Source: TMED14 sp963925545
Lineage (GTDB): Bacteria > Bacteroidota > Bacteroidia > Flavobacteriales > Schleiferiaceae
Length of the DNA stretch: 64,000 nt
NCBI GenBank assembly: GCA_963925545.1
Contig: CAWUSA010000002.1
Location: 1-64,000 of the forward strand
Direction: 5' to 3'
The notes beneath the pieces were generated by a model that saw nothing but the letters and a program-made list of their open reading frames with translations, made no database searches and was not told the origin of the DNA. Below are positions 37,887 through 46,454 of the stretch, in pieces. The position numbers and the translations under genes are program-made. Each line of letters starts with the position of its first letter. The stretch's first letter is position 1.

Positions 37887-38543
37887 TCAAGCTTGCTTGA
37901 GGCGAGCAATCAATGTTTCGCCACCCACGGGTTTATCGCCAACCTTTGCAAGGATTTCCGCATCCATTGGTAGGTAGATGTCGACCCGTGAACCAAAGCG
38001 AATGAAACCAACCTCTTCACCGGCCTTCACAACAGATCCGGGTTTTGAGTAAAGGGAAATTCGCCTAGCTACCGCACCAGCAATTTGACGAAAAAGCACA
38101 GGGCCTCCTGTGGATTCAATCACCACGGTGGTGCGCTCATTCATGGTGGAGGATTTAGGGTGCCAAGCAACCAGGAATTTCCCTGGATGGTATTTTGCGT
38201 AAACCACGGTCCCTTTGATGGGGCTTCTGGTGACATGCACATTGAGTGGTGACATGAAAATACTGATCATCATGCGTTTGCCATGAAAATACTCGGGTTC
38301 ATTGACCTGCTCAACGATGACCACCTTGCCATCTGCGGGTGCGACCAATTCCAGCTCCCCGGCAACCGCGCTGCGGTTGGGATTTCTGAAAAATTGCACC
38401 ACAAGGGCAAAGAGAATGACGGCCACGATGAGGTAGGCTGTGATGACCCATGCCAAGGCATTGAGATAGGTCATCAATACGTAGGGAAGGGCCAATAAAA
38501 TCAGGGCGGAAAAAATCGATCGTTTGCCTTCGTGATGTATCAT
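37887..38543 (-). CDS. psd: Phosphatidylserine decarboxylase, short archaeal-type proenzyme
   Basis: The 218-residue protein has a hydrophobic N-terminus (about 10-50), then FFRNPNR, APADGKVV (about 87-94) and MSPLNVHVTRSP. The self-cleavage site is FGSR near residue 184, where the pyruvoyl group would form from Ser. It makes phosphatidylethanolamine from phosphatidylserine at the inner membrane. The short length is normal for the second PSD class. The downstream gene in the run is cdsA (11-base gap upstream), so the two phospholipid genes share an operon. Confidence 0.93.
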   Translation of the reverse strand: MIHHEGKRSIFSALILLALPYVLMTYLNALAWVITAYLIVAVILFALVVQFFRNPNRSAVAGELELVAPADGKVVIVEQVNEPEYFHGKRMMISIFMSPLNVHVTRSPIKGTVVYAKYHPGKFLVAWHPKSSTMNERTTVVIESTGGPVLFRQIAGAVARRISLYSKPGSVVKAGEEVGFIRFGSRVDIYLPMDAEILAKVGDKPVGGETLIARLKQA

Positions 38544-38554
38544 AGTATAGAGGG

Positions 38555-39208
38555 TTAAGTGATCAGTATGCCAACGATGAGACTGGCTAGGATGAAGCTA
38601 TCAAAGCGGTCAAGGAACCCGCCATGCGCAGGCAGAAAAATCCCAGAGTCTTTCACGCCAGCTAAGCGTTTGATTTTGGATGCGATTAAATCCCCAATCG
38701 GGGCGGCAAAGCCCACAATCAATGGCAGTTTCCAGGCCAATTCAGGCCATGAATTGGGCAATGACCACTGCGCCAAGGCATCCATCTGCCACAAAAGCAG
38801 CACAGCTCCCAAGAGGGATGTGAACAGCCAGCCAATGATGGCTCCTTCCCAGGTTTTTTTAGGAGACAGGGAGGGTGCAAGTGGGGTTTTTCCTAACCAT
38901 CGACCACCGATATAGGCCATGCTGTCAGACAGCCATACAAGGATGAAAATCCACAGCAACACCTCGCCGCCTGAATGGATGTCGGACCAAGCATCATGGG
39001 TCCACAGAAAGAAGGTGGCAAAAGCACTCGACAGGAGGTAAAGGGTGGTCCGAAGCTTCACCATGGCGGTCAATGCCTTCATGACAAGCACTTCACGCAA
39101 ACTGCCGATGAATGCAATCAAAAGCAAGGCGGGGCTCCACCAAGTGGACAAGCAGATGGCCGTGACAATCAGGGCATAGAGGAGACCCCATGTCAATCGC
39201 CGCCTCAT
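38555..39208 (-). CDS. cdsA: Phosphatidate cytidylyltransferase
   Basis: The 217-residue integral membrane protein has about six helices. The C-terminal signature LAPSLSPKKTWEGAIIGWL and GDLIASKIKRLAGVKDSG match the CdsA family, including the conserved SPKKT...E and GDL...KR...KD blocks. It makes CDP-diacylglycerol from phosphatidate and CTP. It is shorter than the 285-residue E. coli enzyme, with a reduced N-terminal part. It overlaps the LUD gene by ATGA and precedes psd. Confidence 0.94.
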   Translation of the reverse strand: MRRRLTWGLLYALIVTAICLSTWWSPALLLIAFIGSLREVLVMKALTAMVKLRTTLYLLSSAFATFFLWTHDAWSDIHSGGEVLLWIFILVWLSDSMAYIGGRWLGKTPLAPSLSPKKTWEGAIIGWLFTSLLGAVLLLWQMDALAQWSLPNSWPELAWKLPLIVGFAAPIGDLIASKIKRLAGVKDSGIFLPAHGGFLDRFDSFILASLIVGILIT

Positions 39209-39831
39209 TTTGCAGCGGACATCAGGTGATCTTCCAGCAAGAAAAAGTACAATTCCCGGTTTTTGTTGGGATCAATTTTCGCTTTCGCCACGGAGTCGTC
39301 TTGCTTCCCTTTGAGGGTGATGATGGACAAGGGGCGTTGTTCTTTGTGAAACCTGTTGATGGCAATCATGCCATCTGTTAGGCCATTAACCACTTGTTTA
39401 ACGCTACCAAAGACGATGTGGATGGCTGGCAGTTGAGCGAATTTCAAACCTTGTGTTTGTGCATCAGAAATCATGACACCACCAGTCTTTGCAATGGCTG
39501 CATGGCAGGTAGTCAACATGGCGTTGGCTTCTAGGGGGTTGTCTTTGATGACAGACAGGCCTGCACCTTGTGCCCAGTGATGCAAAGCATTCTCAGGGAC
39601 AAACAGGGCCTGTTCACCAGACTCAAGGCCCACATTCCTAAGCTGATCAATGACGTCCTGCTTGTTGTTGCAATAAATAAAGTAGCCGCCGGACTGGGTG
39701 AATGCTTCAGCAAAGGTGAAATCCAAAGGGGATTTCTCGACGGGCATGTAAGGGCTTTTTGCCGTGTCAGAATCACCATGCTTGGGTGAGCCGCTGAGAA
39801 GGGAAAAGAATTTACCGATAAAGCTTGCCAT
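39205..39831 (-). CDS. LUD domain protein (LutC/YkgG-like)
   Basis: The 208-residue protein has the LUD fold, with a C-terminal block KTGGVMISDAQTQG and IHIVFGSVKQVVNGL. LUD proteins include LutC, involved in lactate use, but in Bacteroidota this stand-alone gene sits by ftsH with no lut genes. No iron-sulfur cysteine motif is present. The role is unknown. It is coupled to cdsA by ATGA and follows ftsH with about 50 bases between them. Confidence 0.85.
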   Translation of the reverse strand: MASFIGKFFSLLSGSPKHGDSDTAKSPYMPVEKSPLDFTFAEAFTQSGGYFIYCNNKQDVIDQLRNVGLESGEQALFVPENALHHWAQGAGLSVIKDNPLEANAMLTTCHAAIAKTGGVMISDAQTQGLKFAQLPAIHIVFGSVKQVVNGLTDGMIAINRFHKEQRPLSIITLKGKQDDSVAKAKIDPNKNRELYFFLLEDHLMSAAK

Positions 39832-39849
39832 GTCTTGTACTTGAACGGA

Positions 39850-39857
39850 TAAAACTA
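39850..39857 (-). promoter_or_regulatory. -7 box TAGTTTTA for LUD-cdsA-psd
   Basis: One mismatch from TAnnTTTG on the minus strand, 18 bases before the LUD ATG, in the short gap after ftsH. Confidence 0.35.
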
Positions 39858-39881
39858 CGGATTTCCTGATGGGAGCAAAAG

Positions 39882-41969
39882 TTAATTACCTCCGTCAGTG
39901 CCTTGATCTTGATCTCCTGCTTTCCTTGCCGTTTGTTCCTTGCTCTTGGTAGCTTTTTTCGCCTTTGATTGCTTGGCAGGCTTTGCCACAGCATTGCTCT
40001 TTTCCACAATGTCCATGCGGCTTGTCCAAGGCCGTTTGCCAAAGATGTCTTCCATGCTCTCCTTGAAAATCACTTCTTTCTCAAGCAACTCATTGGCTAG
40101 AATAGTCAGTTTATCCTTGTTGGCAGCAAGTAAGTCCTTTGCCCTGGTGTACTGGGTTTCAATGATGGATGAAATCTCTTCATCGATGATTTGTGCAGTC
40201 TTCTCGCTGTATGGCTTGTTGAATTGGTATTCATTTTGATCGGACGAATCGTAGTAAGTGATGTTGCCCAATTTCTCATTCAGTCCATAAACGGTTACCA
40301 TGGCTCTGGCTTGCTTGGTCACCTTTTCAAGGTCGCTCAAAGCACCCGTTGTGACTTGGCCTAAAATCAGATCTTCAGCAGCTCGGCCACCCAAGGCAGC
40401 ACACATTTCATCTAGTATTTGATTACTGCTACTTAATTGACGTTCCTCTGGAAGGTACCAGGCAGCGCCCAATGACTTGCCACGCGGTACGATGGTCACT
40501 TTTACCAGTGGGGCAGCAAATTCAAGCAACCAACTAATGGCAGCATGGCCTGCTTCATGGAAGGCGATGGTTTTTTTCTCATCAGGGGTGATGATCTTAC
40601 TTTTCTTTTCCAAGCCACCCACAATACGGTCCACGGCATCAAGGAAGTCCTGCTTGCCAATGGATTTTTTATTCTTCCGTGCTGCAACCAATGCAGCTTC
40701 GTTGCAAACGTTCGCGATATCAGCACCTGAAAAGCCAGGTGTTTGTCTGGCAAGAAAACTAACATCAAGGTTCCGGGACAGTTTCAATGGCTTGAGGTGT
40801 ACTTGGAAAATAGCTTTGCGCTCTCCCAATTCGGGTAAGTCCACATAGATGACGCGATCAAATCGACCGGCACGCATCAGTGCACGATCCAAGACATCTG
40901 CACGGTTGGTAGCACCCATCACAATGACATGTTCATTGGTTTCAAACCCATCCATCTCAGTTAGCAATTGATTCAAGGTGTTTTCCCTTTCATCATTGCC
41001 GCCTGTCATTTGATTGCGACCTCGCGCTCGACCAATGGCATCAATTTCATCAATAAAGATGATTGATGGCGATTTTTCCTTGGCTTGCTTGAAAAGGTCA
41101 CGAACGCGACTTGCCCCAACGCCGACAAACATCTCAACAAAGTCAGAACCACTCAAAGAAAAGAAAGGCACCTTGGCTTCACCAGCCACGGCCTTTGCAA
41201 GCAACGTTTTACCTGTTCCAGGAGGGCCGCTAAGTAAAACCCCTTTGGGTATTTTCCCGCCCAATTTGGTGTATTTCTTGGGGTGTTTCAAGAAGTCAAC
41301 GACTTCCAATACCTCTTCTTTGGCGCCTTCAAGACCTGCCACATTTTTGAAGGTGGTCTTGACTTCTGCATCGGCATCAAACATTTTTGCTTTTGACTTG
41401 CCAATGTTGAAAATTTGGCTACTGCCACCGCCTGCACCACCGCCCATGCGTCGCATCATGAATAACCAGAAAAACAGCAAGAGCATGATGGGAGCTAACC
41501 AGCCAATGATGTCTCCAAAATAATTGGGTTCATCCTTGAATTCTACTAGCAGGGGTTGATTTTGTTCCAAAAAGGATGGATTCTGCTGATAGAATCGATC
41601 CAAGTTGCGATCCAAGGACTCAGATGGCATTTCAAAGCTCAAATGTGGACCAGGATTTATATCATCCCCCGTCGCAGACTCTGCGAGCTCTTCATAGTCA
41701 GCATGGCTGATTAGGATGTCTTCTTTGATGAAGATTTGAACCTCCTTGTCATTGACAACCCTAACCCGCTCAATATGGCCTTGCGCTAAACGCTCTGCCA
41801 AATCATTGAAATCGGAAGGGAGTACCTGATTGCTGAAGCTGCCTTGCATCATTTGCAAACCTAAAAGGCCAATAAATACCGCGATGTATATCCAGCTCAT
41901 GGAAAACTTAGGGATCATGCCTTTGCCTTTAGCGGTCTTGCGCTTGTCTTGCTGTGGTTCTTGATTCAT
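39882..41969 (-). CDS. ftsH: ATP-dependent zinc metalloprotease FtsH
   Basis: The 695-residue inner-membrane protease has transmembrane helices at about 25-42 and 154-172 around a periplasmic domain. The AAA+ module has Walker A GPPGTGKT (248-255), then the SRH, and the zinc site HEAGH is at 471-475. It degrades membrane and short-lived cytoplasmic proteins as a hexamer. The C-terminus has a Lys/Ala-rich tail (about 650-695). Its ATG overlaps the rsfS stop (ATGA), an arrangement conserved in Bacteroidota. Confidence 0.98.
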   Translation of the reverse strand: MNQEPQQDKRKTAKGKGMIPKFSMSWIYIAVFIGLLGLQMMQGSFSNQVLPSDFNDLAERLAQGHIERVRVVNDKEVQIFIKEDILISHADYEELAESATGDDINPGPHLSFEMPSESLDRNLDRFYQQNPSFLEQNQPLLVEFKDEPNYFGDIIGWLAPIMLLLFFWLFMMRRMGGGAGGGSSQIFNIGKSKAKMFDADAEVKTTFKNVAGLEGAKEEVLEVVDFLKHPKKYTKLGGKIPKGVLLSGPPGTGKTLLAKAVAGEAKVPFFSLSGSDFVEMFVGVGASRVRDLFKQAKEKSPSIIFIDEIDAIGRARGRNQMTGGNDERENTLNQLLTEMDGFETNEHVIVMGATNRADVLDRALMRAGRFDRVIYVDLPELGERKAIFQVHLKPLKLSRNLDVSFLARQTPGFSGADIANVCNEAALVAARKNKKSIGKQDFLDAVDRIVGGLEKKSKIITPDEKKTIAFHEAGHAAISWLLEFAAPLVKVTIVPRGKSLGAAWYLPEERQLSSSNQILDEMCAALGGRAAEDLILGQVTTGALSDLEKVTKQARAMVTVYGLNEKLGNITYYDSSDQNEYQFNKPYSEKTAQIIDEEISSIIETQYTRAKDLLAANKDKLTILANELLEKEVIFKESMEDIFGKRPWTSRMDIVEKSNAVAKPAKQSKAKKATKSKEQTARKAGDQDQGTDGGN

Positions 41970-42322
41970 GATGGCATGCTTGTGATTGCTGCATCATTCC
42001 AGAGCCCTTCCAAGTCATAGAATTCGCGACTTTCTCGTTGAAAGAGATGAACGACAACTTGGACATAGTCCAATAAAATCCAGCTGGCTGTGTCATGGCC
42101 TTCACGATGCCATGGGCGGTCGTTGAGGTTTTCTCGGATTTCCTTCATGGCAGAATCTGACATGGCAGAAACCTGTGTGGTACTCTGAGCCTCTGCAATC
42201 ACAAAGAAATCGGTGACGGCATTGTCCAGTTGCCTCAGGTCTAAAACCTTGATGTTTTCGCCTTTGACATTGGCGATGCCTTCAATGGCATGGTGGACGA
42301 GATCGGGGAAAGTGCTTTTCAT
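41966..42322 (-). CDS. rsfS: Ribosome silencing factor RsfS
   Basis: The 118-residue protein has the family signature DFFVIAEAQSTTQVSAMSD (about 34-52) and a C-terminal DTASWILLDYVQVVVHLF. It binds L14 and blocks joining of the 30S subunit under slow growth. It heads the rsfS-ftsH pair and is divergent from birA. No clear TAnnTTTG box lies in the 76-base gap. Confidence 0.95.
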   Translation of the reverse strand: MKSTFPDLVHHAIEGIANVKGENIKVLDLRQLDNAVTDFFVIAEAQSTTQVSAMSDSAMKEIRENLNDRPWHREGHDTASWILLDYVQVVVHLFQRESREFYDLEGLWNDAAITSMPS

Positions 42323-42398
42323 ATGTTGGTTGGCCTATTGGTGTCATCTTTGACGCAAGAAAGATGCCAATGGATGCAATCCGCGTCCTTTGTCATGA

Positions 42399-43151
42399 AT
42401 GCCTTCTTACGTGATGACGCAAAAGCCCGCCAAAGATACCATCAAACGCCTAATATTCAGCGAAATATCCTCTACTTCCTTGTGGGCGTCTGACAATCTG
42501 TCTCAATGCCCTGTAGACCAGTGGACTGCCATTACTGCAGACAGTCAGGTAACAGGTCAAGGGCAGCAAGGTTCACAATGGGACGCTGTCAAGGGTCAAT
42601 CTTTGTTGTTGACCCTGGTCAGTCCCGTCATTGCATGGCGAGCAGTTAGCCTGTTTCCGCGGCAAATGCAAGCCGCATTAGCCATTTTACAGTACATGCA
42701 AACGCAGGACGTTCCCTGCGAATTGAAGTGGCCTAACGACGTGATGCGGCATGGGTTGAAAATGGGTGGCATGTTAAGTCAGGCTAAATGGAGAGGTTAT
42801 GTATGCACGCGATGGATTTTCAGTGTGGGGATCAATGTGAGCCAAGCCCCGAAAGCATGGGCCTGCATGGGAGAGGCTTACGAGGTTGACAAGGTGACAG
42901 AAGCGTTGATTCCCTTGTTGGTGAAGGCGCTGACACAGCCCTTGCCTCAGCATGAATGGGCGACCTACCAAGGGCATTTGATGGGTTGGGGGCAATGGCT
43001 TCAGTGGCGAGATATTGAAAAAGATGTTCTTGTCATTGCCAAGCCCGTGCAGCTAGATGCCATGGGCCGTTTACAGGTGAAAACCAAGGATGGACAATGC
43101 CAGTGGCTTCAGCAGAAGCAGTGGGAGTGGTTGGGTGAAATTCAGCCTTGA
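42399..43151 (+). CDS. birA: Biotin--[acetyl-CoA-carboxylase] ligase
   Basis: The 250-residue cytoplasmic enzyme has the biotin ligase catalytic domain, with LKWPNDVM and the GGMLSQ loop (the GRGRxx equivalent is weak: GQGQQGSQW). It biotinylates the acetyl-CoA carboxylase carrier subunit, which makes it a functional partner of accA in this window. It lacks the N-terminal helix-turn-helix of E. coli BirA, so it is not a repressor. The start is ATG 42399 or ATG 42411 (MTQKPAKD). The 3' end overlaps pyrE by ten bases. Confidence 0.93.
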   Translation: MPSYVMTQKPAKDTIKRLIFSEISSTSLWASDNLSQCPVDQWTAITADSQVTGQGQQGSQWDAVKGQSLLLTLVSPVIAWRAVSLFPRQMQAALAILQYMQTQDVPCELKWPNDVMRHGLKMGGMLSQAKWRGYVCTRWIFSVGINVSQAPKAWACMGEAYEVDKVTEALIPLLVKALTQPLPQHEWATYQGHLMGWGQWLQWRDIEKDVLVIAKPVQLDAMGRLQVKTKDGQCQWLQQKQWEWLGEIQP

Positions 43152-43792
43152 CGATCGCTCCAGGCCTGAGGGTCATGTCGCCAGGCAGCTAGGGCATCCA
43201 GGTCCTCAGCATCGATAGCTGAACCCTCAACGGCAGATTCAAGCAGGTGATCATAGTCACAAAGGCAATGAAGACTGACATTGGCAGCTTTCATGGCCTG
43301 TGCAGATTGAGCAAAACCATAAGTGAAAATTGAAGCCATGCCCATCACTTCAGCATCAGCTTCAACCAATGCGTCAACTGCCAACAAAGAACTCATGCCT
43401 GTAGACACCAGGTCTTCAATCACGACAACCTTAGCGCCTTGCTCCATGTGACCTTCAATGAGGTTTTGCCGGCCATGACCTTTTGCCTTGCTTCGAATGT
43501 AGATCATTGGCAAATCCAGCGCTTGTGCCACAAGGGCTGCAAGGGCAATGCCACCAGTTGCGACACCAGCAATGACTTCTACCCCATCGAATGCTTCCTT
43601 GATCAATGTGGTCATGTGATCGCGCAACATGTCCCTGGACTCCACATGGGAAAGAATGACCCGGTTGTCACAATAGATAGGCGACTGCATCCCTGAAGCC
43701 CATGTGAATGGGGCCTTGGGTTGAAGGCGAATCGCCTTAATTTGCAGCAGCATTTGAGCCATTGCTTTGGCCCGACTTGAATTGATCACCAT
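43142..43792 (-). CDS. pyrE: Orotate phosphoribosyltransferase
   Basis: The 216-residue protein has FTWASGMQSPIYCDNR, the typical OPRTase N-terminal block, and the PRPP motif VVVIEDLVSTGMSSL. It joins orotate to PRPP to make OMP in pyrimidine synthesis. ATG 43792 aligns with the Bacteroidota family start and lies four bases after a perfect promoter box that itself lies inside the divergent NUDIX coding region. It is convergent with birA (10-base overlap). Confidence 0.96.
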   Translation of the reverse strand: MVINSSRAKAMAQMLLQIKAIRLQPKAPFTWASGMQSPIYCDNRVILSHVESRDMLRDHMTTLIKEAFDGVEVIAGVATGGIALAALVAQALDLPMIYIRSKAKGHGRQNLIEGHMEQGAKVVVIEDLVSTGMSSLLAVDALVEADAEVMGMASIFTYGFAQSAQAMKAANVSLHCLCDYDHLLESAVEGSAIDAEDLDALAAWRHDPQAWSDRQG

Positions 43793-44234
43793 GACGCAAA
43801 AGTACAACGACATCGAACTCACTGCCGCAGGTGGATGGGTAGAAAATGCTGAGGGCCAAGTGCTCTGGATTCACCGGTTGGGGCAATGGGATCTACCCAA
43901 AGGCAAATGGGAGCCCAACGAAAGCATTGAAGAATGCGCCATGCGAGAAGTCGAGGAGGAGTGTGGTGTCACCGGATTGACTTTAGGCAAAAAACTGATT
44001 GAGACCACCCATTTTTATGTCTTGAAAGGGCAGCATGTCAAGAAGATCACCCATTGGTACCGCATGTCAGTCAAAGGTGTGCCAGCATTGACACCACAAA
44101 GTGAGGAAGGCATTGATAGGGTTGACTGGCTTGATCAGGCCCAATGGCAGGCTTGTTTAACCGAGACCTATGACAGCATCAAAAGCGTGGCAAATCAGGC
44201 GATGCGAACTGAATCAGGCACAAAGACCGTGTAG
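43791..44234 (+). CDS. NUDIX hydrolase, short form
   Basis: The 147-residue protein has a complete Nudix box, GKWEPNESIEECAMREVEEECGV in outline G-x5-E-x7-REV-x-EE-x-GV (about 36-58), which binds the metals for pyrophosphate cleavage. The substrate is unknown. Homologues beside pyrE in Bacteroidota are, as I recall, about 200 residues with an extra N-terminal domain that is missing here. Its ATG shares CATG with the pyrE start. The 3' end overlaps coaD by 40 bases in the convergent direction. Confidence 0.9.
   Translation: MTQKYNDIELTAAGGWVENAEGQVLWIHRLGQWDLPKGKWEPNESIEECAMREVEEECGVTGLTLGKKLIETTHFYVLKGQHVKKITHWYRMSVKGVPALTPQSEEGIDRVDWLDQAQWQACLTETYDSIKSVANQAMRTESGTKTV
43797..43804 (-). promoter_or_regulatory. 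-7 box TACTTTTG for pyrE, inside the NUDIX gene
   Basis: Exact TAnnTTTG match on the minus strand, four bases before the pyrE ATG at 43792. It occupies codons 3-5 of the divergent NUDIX gene, so the two genes cannot evolve independently here. Confidence 0.65.
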
Positions 44235-44656
44235 TCGCCGCCATGGCGAATCACTTCCCTGACAATGCTGGAAGAGATGTAGGAGTAGCGAGCGCTGGTC
44301 AATAAAAAGACGGTTTCAAGGTCAGATTCCATCTGGCGATTTGCCTGAGCAATAGATTTTTCAAATTCAAAATCGGAAGGATTTCTTAACCCTCTTAGCA
44401 GGAATTGGATGTTGTTTTCCTTAGCAAATGCAGCTGTCAATCCCTGGTAAGTCACCACGCGAACCTTGGGTTCATGCGCAAAGACTCCCTCAATCCACGC
44501 CACCCGTTGATGCAAATCAAAGAGGTAGGTTTTGTCATTGTTCTCACCAATTGCAATGAGGATTTCATCGAACAAGGGCAATGCCCGTTCAATGATGTCT
44601 CGATGTCCAAGGGTGATTGGATCAAAGGATCCTGGAAAAAGTGCAATTTTAGCCAT
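44195..44656 (-). CDS. coaD: Phosphopantetheine adenylyltransferase
   Basis: The 153-residue protein has PGSFDPITLGHRDIIERA (8-25), the nucleotidyltransferase T/HxxH block, and the C-terminal YSYISSSIVREV. It makes dephospho-CoA from phosphopantetheine and ATP, the penultimate step to CoA. It overlaps ddl by eight bases and so is translationally linked to it. Confidence 0.97.
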   Translation of the reverse strand: MAKIALFPGSFDPITLGHRDIIERALPLFDEILIAIGENNDKTYLFDLHQRVAWIEGVFAHEPKVRVVTYQGLTAAFAKENNIQFLLRGLRNPSDFEFEKSIAQANRQMESDLETVFLLTSARYSYISSSIVREVIRHGGDYTVFVPDSVRIA

Positions 44657-45641
44657 CCGTCAATGCTTGTTGAATCAGCAATGTAAGGAATTCATGCATG
44701 GCCATGTCGCTGGCATTGATTTGCTTGGGGACGATGCTTTCTGGGCTCATACCTGGGACGCTGTTAATTTCTATCAGCGTAGCCTTTCCCGACGCAGGTA
44801 AAATGTAGTCGAACCGACACAAGCCTTTGAGCTGCATGTCATTGTACAAGGATCGAGTCATGGCTATGATGTCATCACTTGCTTGCTTGGCAATGCGAGC
44901 TGGTGTGATCTCTTGTGCGGCCCCTTCGTATTTCGCACGGTAGTCAAAAAAGTCTGACTCGGGTATAATTTCGGTGAGGCCAAGCAAGCGCAACTCTCCA
45001 TCAAGGCGGGCAATGCCACAGCCCAACTCAACACCTGACACCCCTTGTTCAATGAGTAGGTCATCATCTTCTTTTCCCGCGACTTCAAGCGCTTGCGACA
45101 AATCTGACCAATCAGTCAGCCGGGTGATGCCATAACTGGATCCAGAACGGGCAGGTTTCACGAACACGGGAAGTTGCAGATTTTGTAGGCGAGGCATCAA
45201 GCTTGCTGCGTCGTCATGGGAGCTGACCAAGAGGCATGGAGCAATGTGCGCGCCATGCTGCTTTGCCACCTCATTGTTCTTTGCCTTGTGGAAGGTGAGT
45301 TGGGATTGCGGTCCGCGACAGCTGCTGTGCGGAATCTGCAATTGATCCAAGTGCTGAGACAACCAGCCGTCTTCACCAGGGCTTCCATGAACCATGTTGA
45401 GGACAACATCGGGCTTTTTTCCATCGATCAACATGCCTTCCCAGTCCACGGTCAATGCCATCCCATCCGATGAGGTTGCCGTCCAATGATCATGCGATCC
45501 GTCGGCTGATGGAATCAGGTCCAGGGCAATGCAGTCAAAGGTTGTATTGGATAAGGCATCGAGAATGAATTGTCCACTGGCCAATGAAATTCCTCGTTCA
45601 CTAGAGTAGCCACCCATGGCCACAACAACTCGATTGCGCAT
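44649..45641 (-). CDS. ddl: D-alanine--D-alanine ligase
   Basis: The 330-residue ATP-grasp enzyme has GGYSSERGISLASG (10-23), HGSPGEDG (about 85-92), FVKPARSGSSYGITR and LIEINSVPGMSPES at the C-terminus. It joins two D-alanines for peptidoglycan. The length is normal. It leads ddl-coaD and is divergent from the PASTA gene. A perfect promoter box lies four bases before the ATG, predicting a leaderless mRNA. Confidence 0.97.
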   Translation of the reverse strand: MRNRVVVAMGGYSSERGISLASGQFILDALSNTTFDCIALDLIPSADGSHDHWTATSSDGMALTVDWEGMLIDGKKPDVVLNMVHGSPGEDGWLSQHLDQLQIPHSSCRGPQSQLTFHKAKNNEVAKQHGAHIAPCLLVSSHDDAASLMPRLQNLQLPVFVKPARSGSSYGITRLTDWSDLSQALEVAGKEDDDLLIEQGVSGVELGCGIARLDGELRLLGLTEIIPESDFFDYRAKYEGAAQEITPARIAKQASDDIIAMTRSLYNDMQLKGLCRFDYILPASGKATLIEINSVPGMSPESIVPKQINASDMAMHEFLTLLIQQALTDG

Positions 45642-45645
45642 GACT

Positions 45646-45653
45646 CAAAGATA
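45646..45653 (-). promoter_or_regulatory. -7 box TATCTTTG for ddl-coaD
   Basis: Exact TAnnTTTG match on the minus strand, four bases before the ddl ATG. It pairs with the opposing box at 45669-45676 inside a 39-base divergent gap. Confidence 0.7.
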
Positions 45654-45668
45654 CGCCGCCACAAGTGC

Positions 45669-45676
45669 TATTTTTG
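45669..45676 (+). promoter_or_regulatory. -7 box TATTTTTG for the PASTA gene
   Basis: Exact TAnnTTTG match, four bases before a GTG start at 45681. It supports GTG as the start and predicts a leaderless GTG-initiated mRNA. Confidence 0.65.
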
Positions 45677-45680
45677 TCGG

Positions 45681-46451
45681 GTGAATAAATTAATTGCCTT
45701 GCTGAAAAGCCGACGATTCTGGTGGAACCTGGTTGCCGTTGTGTTTTTGTACGTCTTGTTGATTCTTGGAGGACAGCAAGCCTTGAAGGTGATCACTAAC
45801 CATGGCGATGTGAGGGAGGTTCCCTCGGTCAAGGGATTGACCTTTGAAGCCGCTCAAGCGCAACTCGCCAACATCGATTTGGAAGCTGCCATCCTGGATT
45901 CATCGATTCATTTTGCCCGTTTGGCAAAGGGTCAGGTCTTGAAACAATACCCTGATGCAAACATGACAGTGAAATTGGGGCGGGTTGTCATGCTAACGAT
46001 CAATAAACACCGGGCAGAAAAAGTCTTCATGCCTAAGGTGATTGAACGCACCCTCCGACGAGCCAGCATGGACATCCAGTCCAAGGGCCTTGTGATAGGT
46101 GATATCCGCCTTGTTCCTGACATGGCAAGCGGTGTTGTTCTGGGAGCTGAACACAAAGGCAAACCCATTGCGGCAGGCGACCCCATACGCAAAGGTTCAA
46201 CCATCAACTTGGTTGTGGGTCAACGCCAAGGCGCTGCCACGTTGGCGGTGCCAAACCTCATGCGATTGAGCCAAGGCGAAGCCATGGCATTGATTCGTTT
46301 GAGTGGCTTATCCATTGGCAATGTCAGCATTGACAGCAGCATGGGAAGCCCTCGGGTGATTCGTCAGGAGCCCCAAGCATCAGGCGGAATGCTTGTGCTC
46401 ACAGAAGGCGACCAGGTTCACCTCTGGTTGGAAGGACCCAACAACGACTGA
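45681..46451 (+). CDS. PASTA-domain membrane protein without kinase
   Basis: The 256-residue protein starts at GTG, has one transmembrane helix (about 14-34), and carries three PASTA repeats (about 43-110, 112-182, 185-253), the first opening VPSVKGLTFEAAQAQL. PASTA domains bind peptidoglycan precursors or fragments. No kinase domain is present, unlike PknB-type proteins. The layout ddl / PASTA / rluD is conserved in Bacteroidota. It probably senses or binds cell wall in the periplasm; that role is inferred. It is followed four bases later by a T9SS cargo gene. Confidence 0.9.
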   Translation: MNKLIALLKSRRFWWNLVAVVFLYVLLILGGQQALKVITNHGDVREVPSVKGLTFEAAQAQLANIDLEAAILDSSIHFARLAKGQVLKQYPDANMTVKLGRVVMLTINKHRAEKVFMPKVIERTLRRASMDIQSKGLVIGDIRLVPDMASGVVLGAEHKGKPIAAGDPIRKGSTINLVVGQRQGAATLAVPNLMRLSQGEAMALIRLSGLSIGNVSIDSSMGSPRVIRQEPQASGGMLVLTEGDQVHLWLEGPNND

Positions 46452-46454
46452 TTC

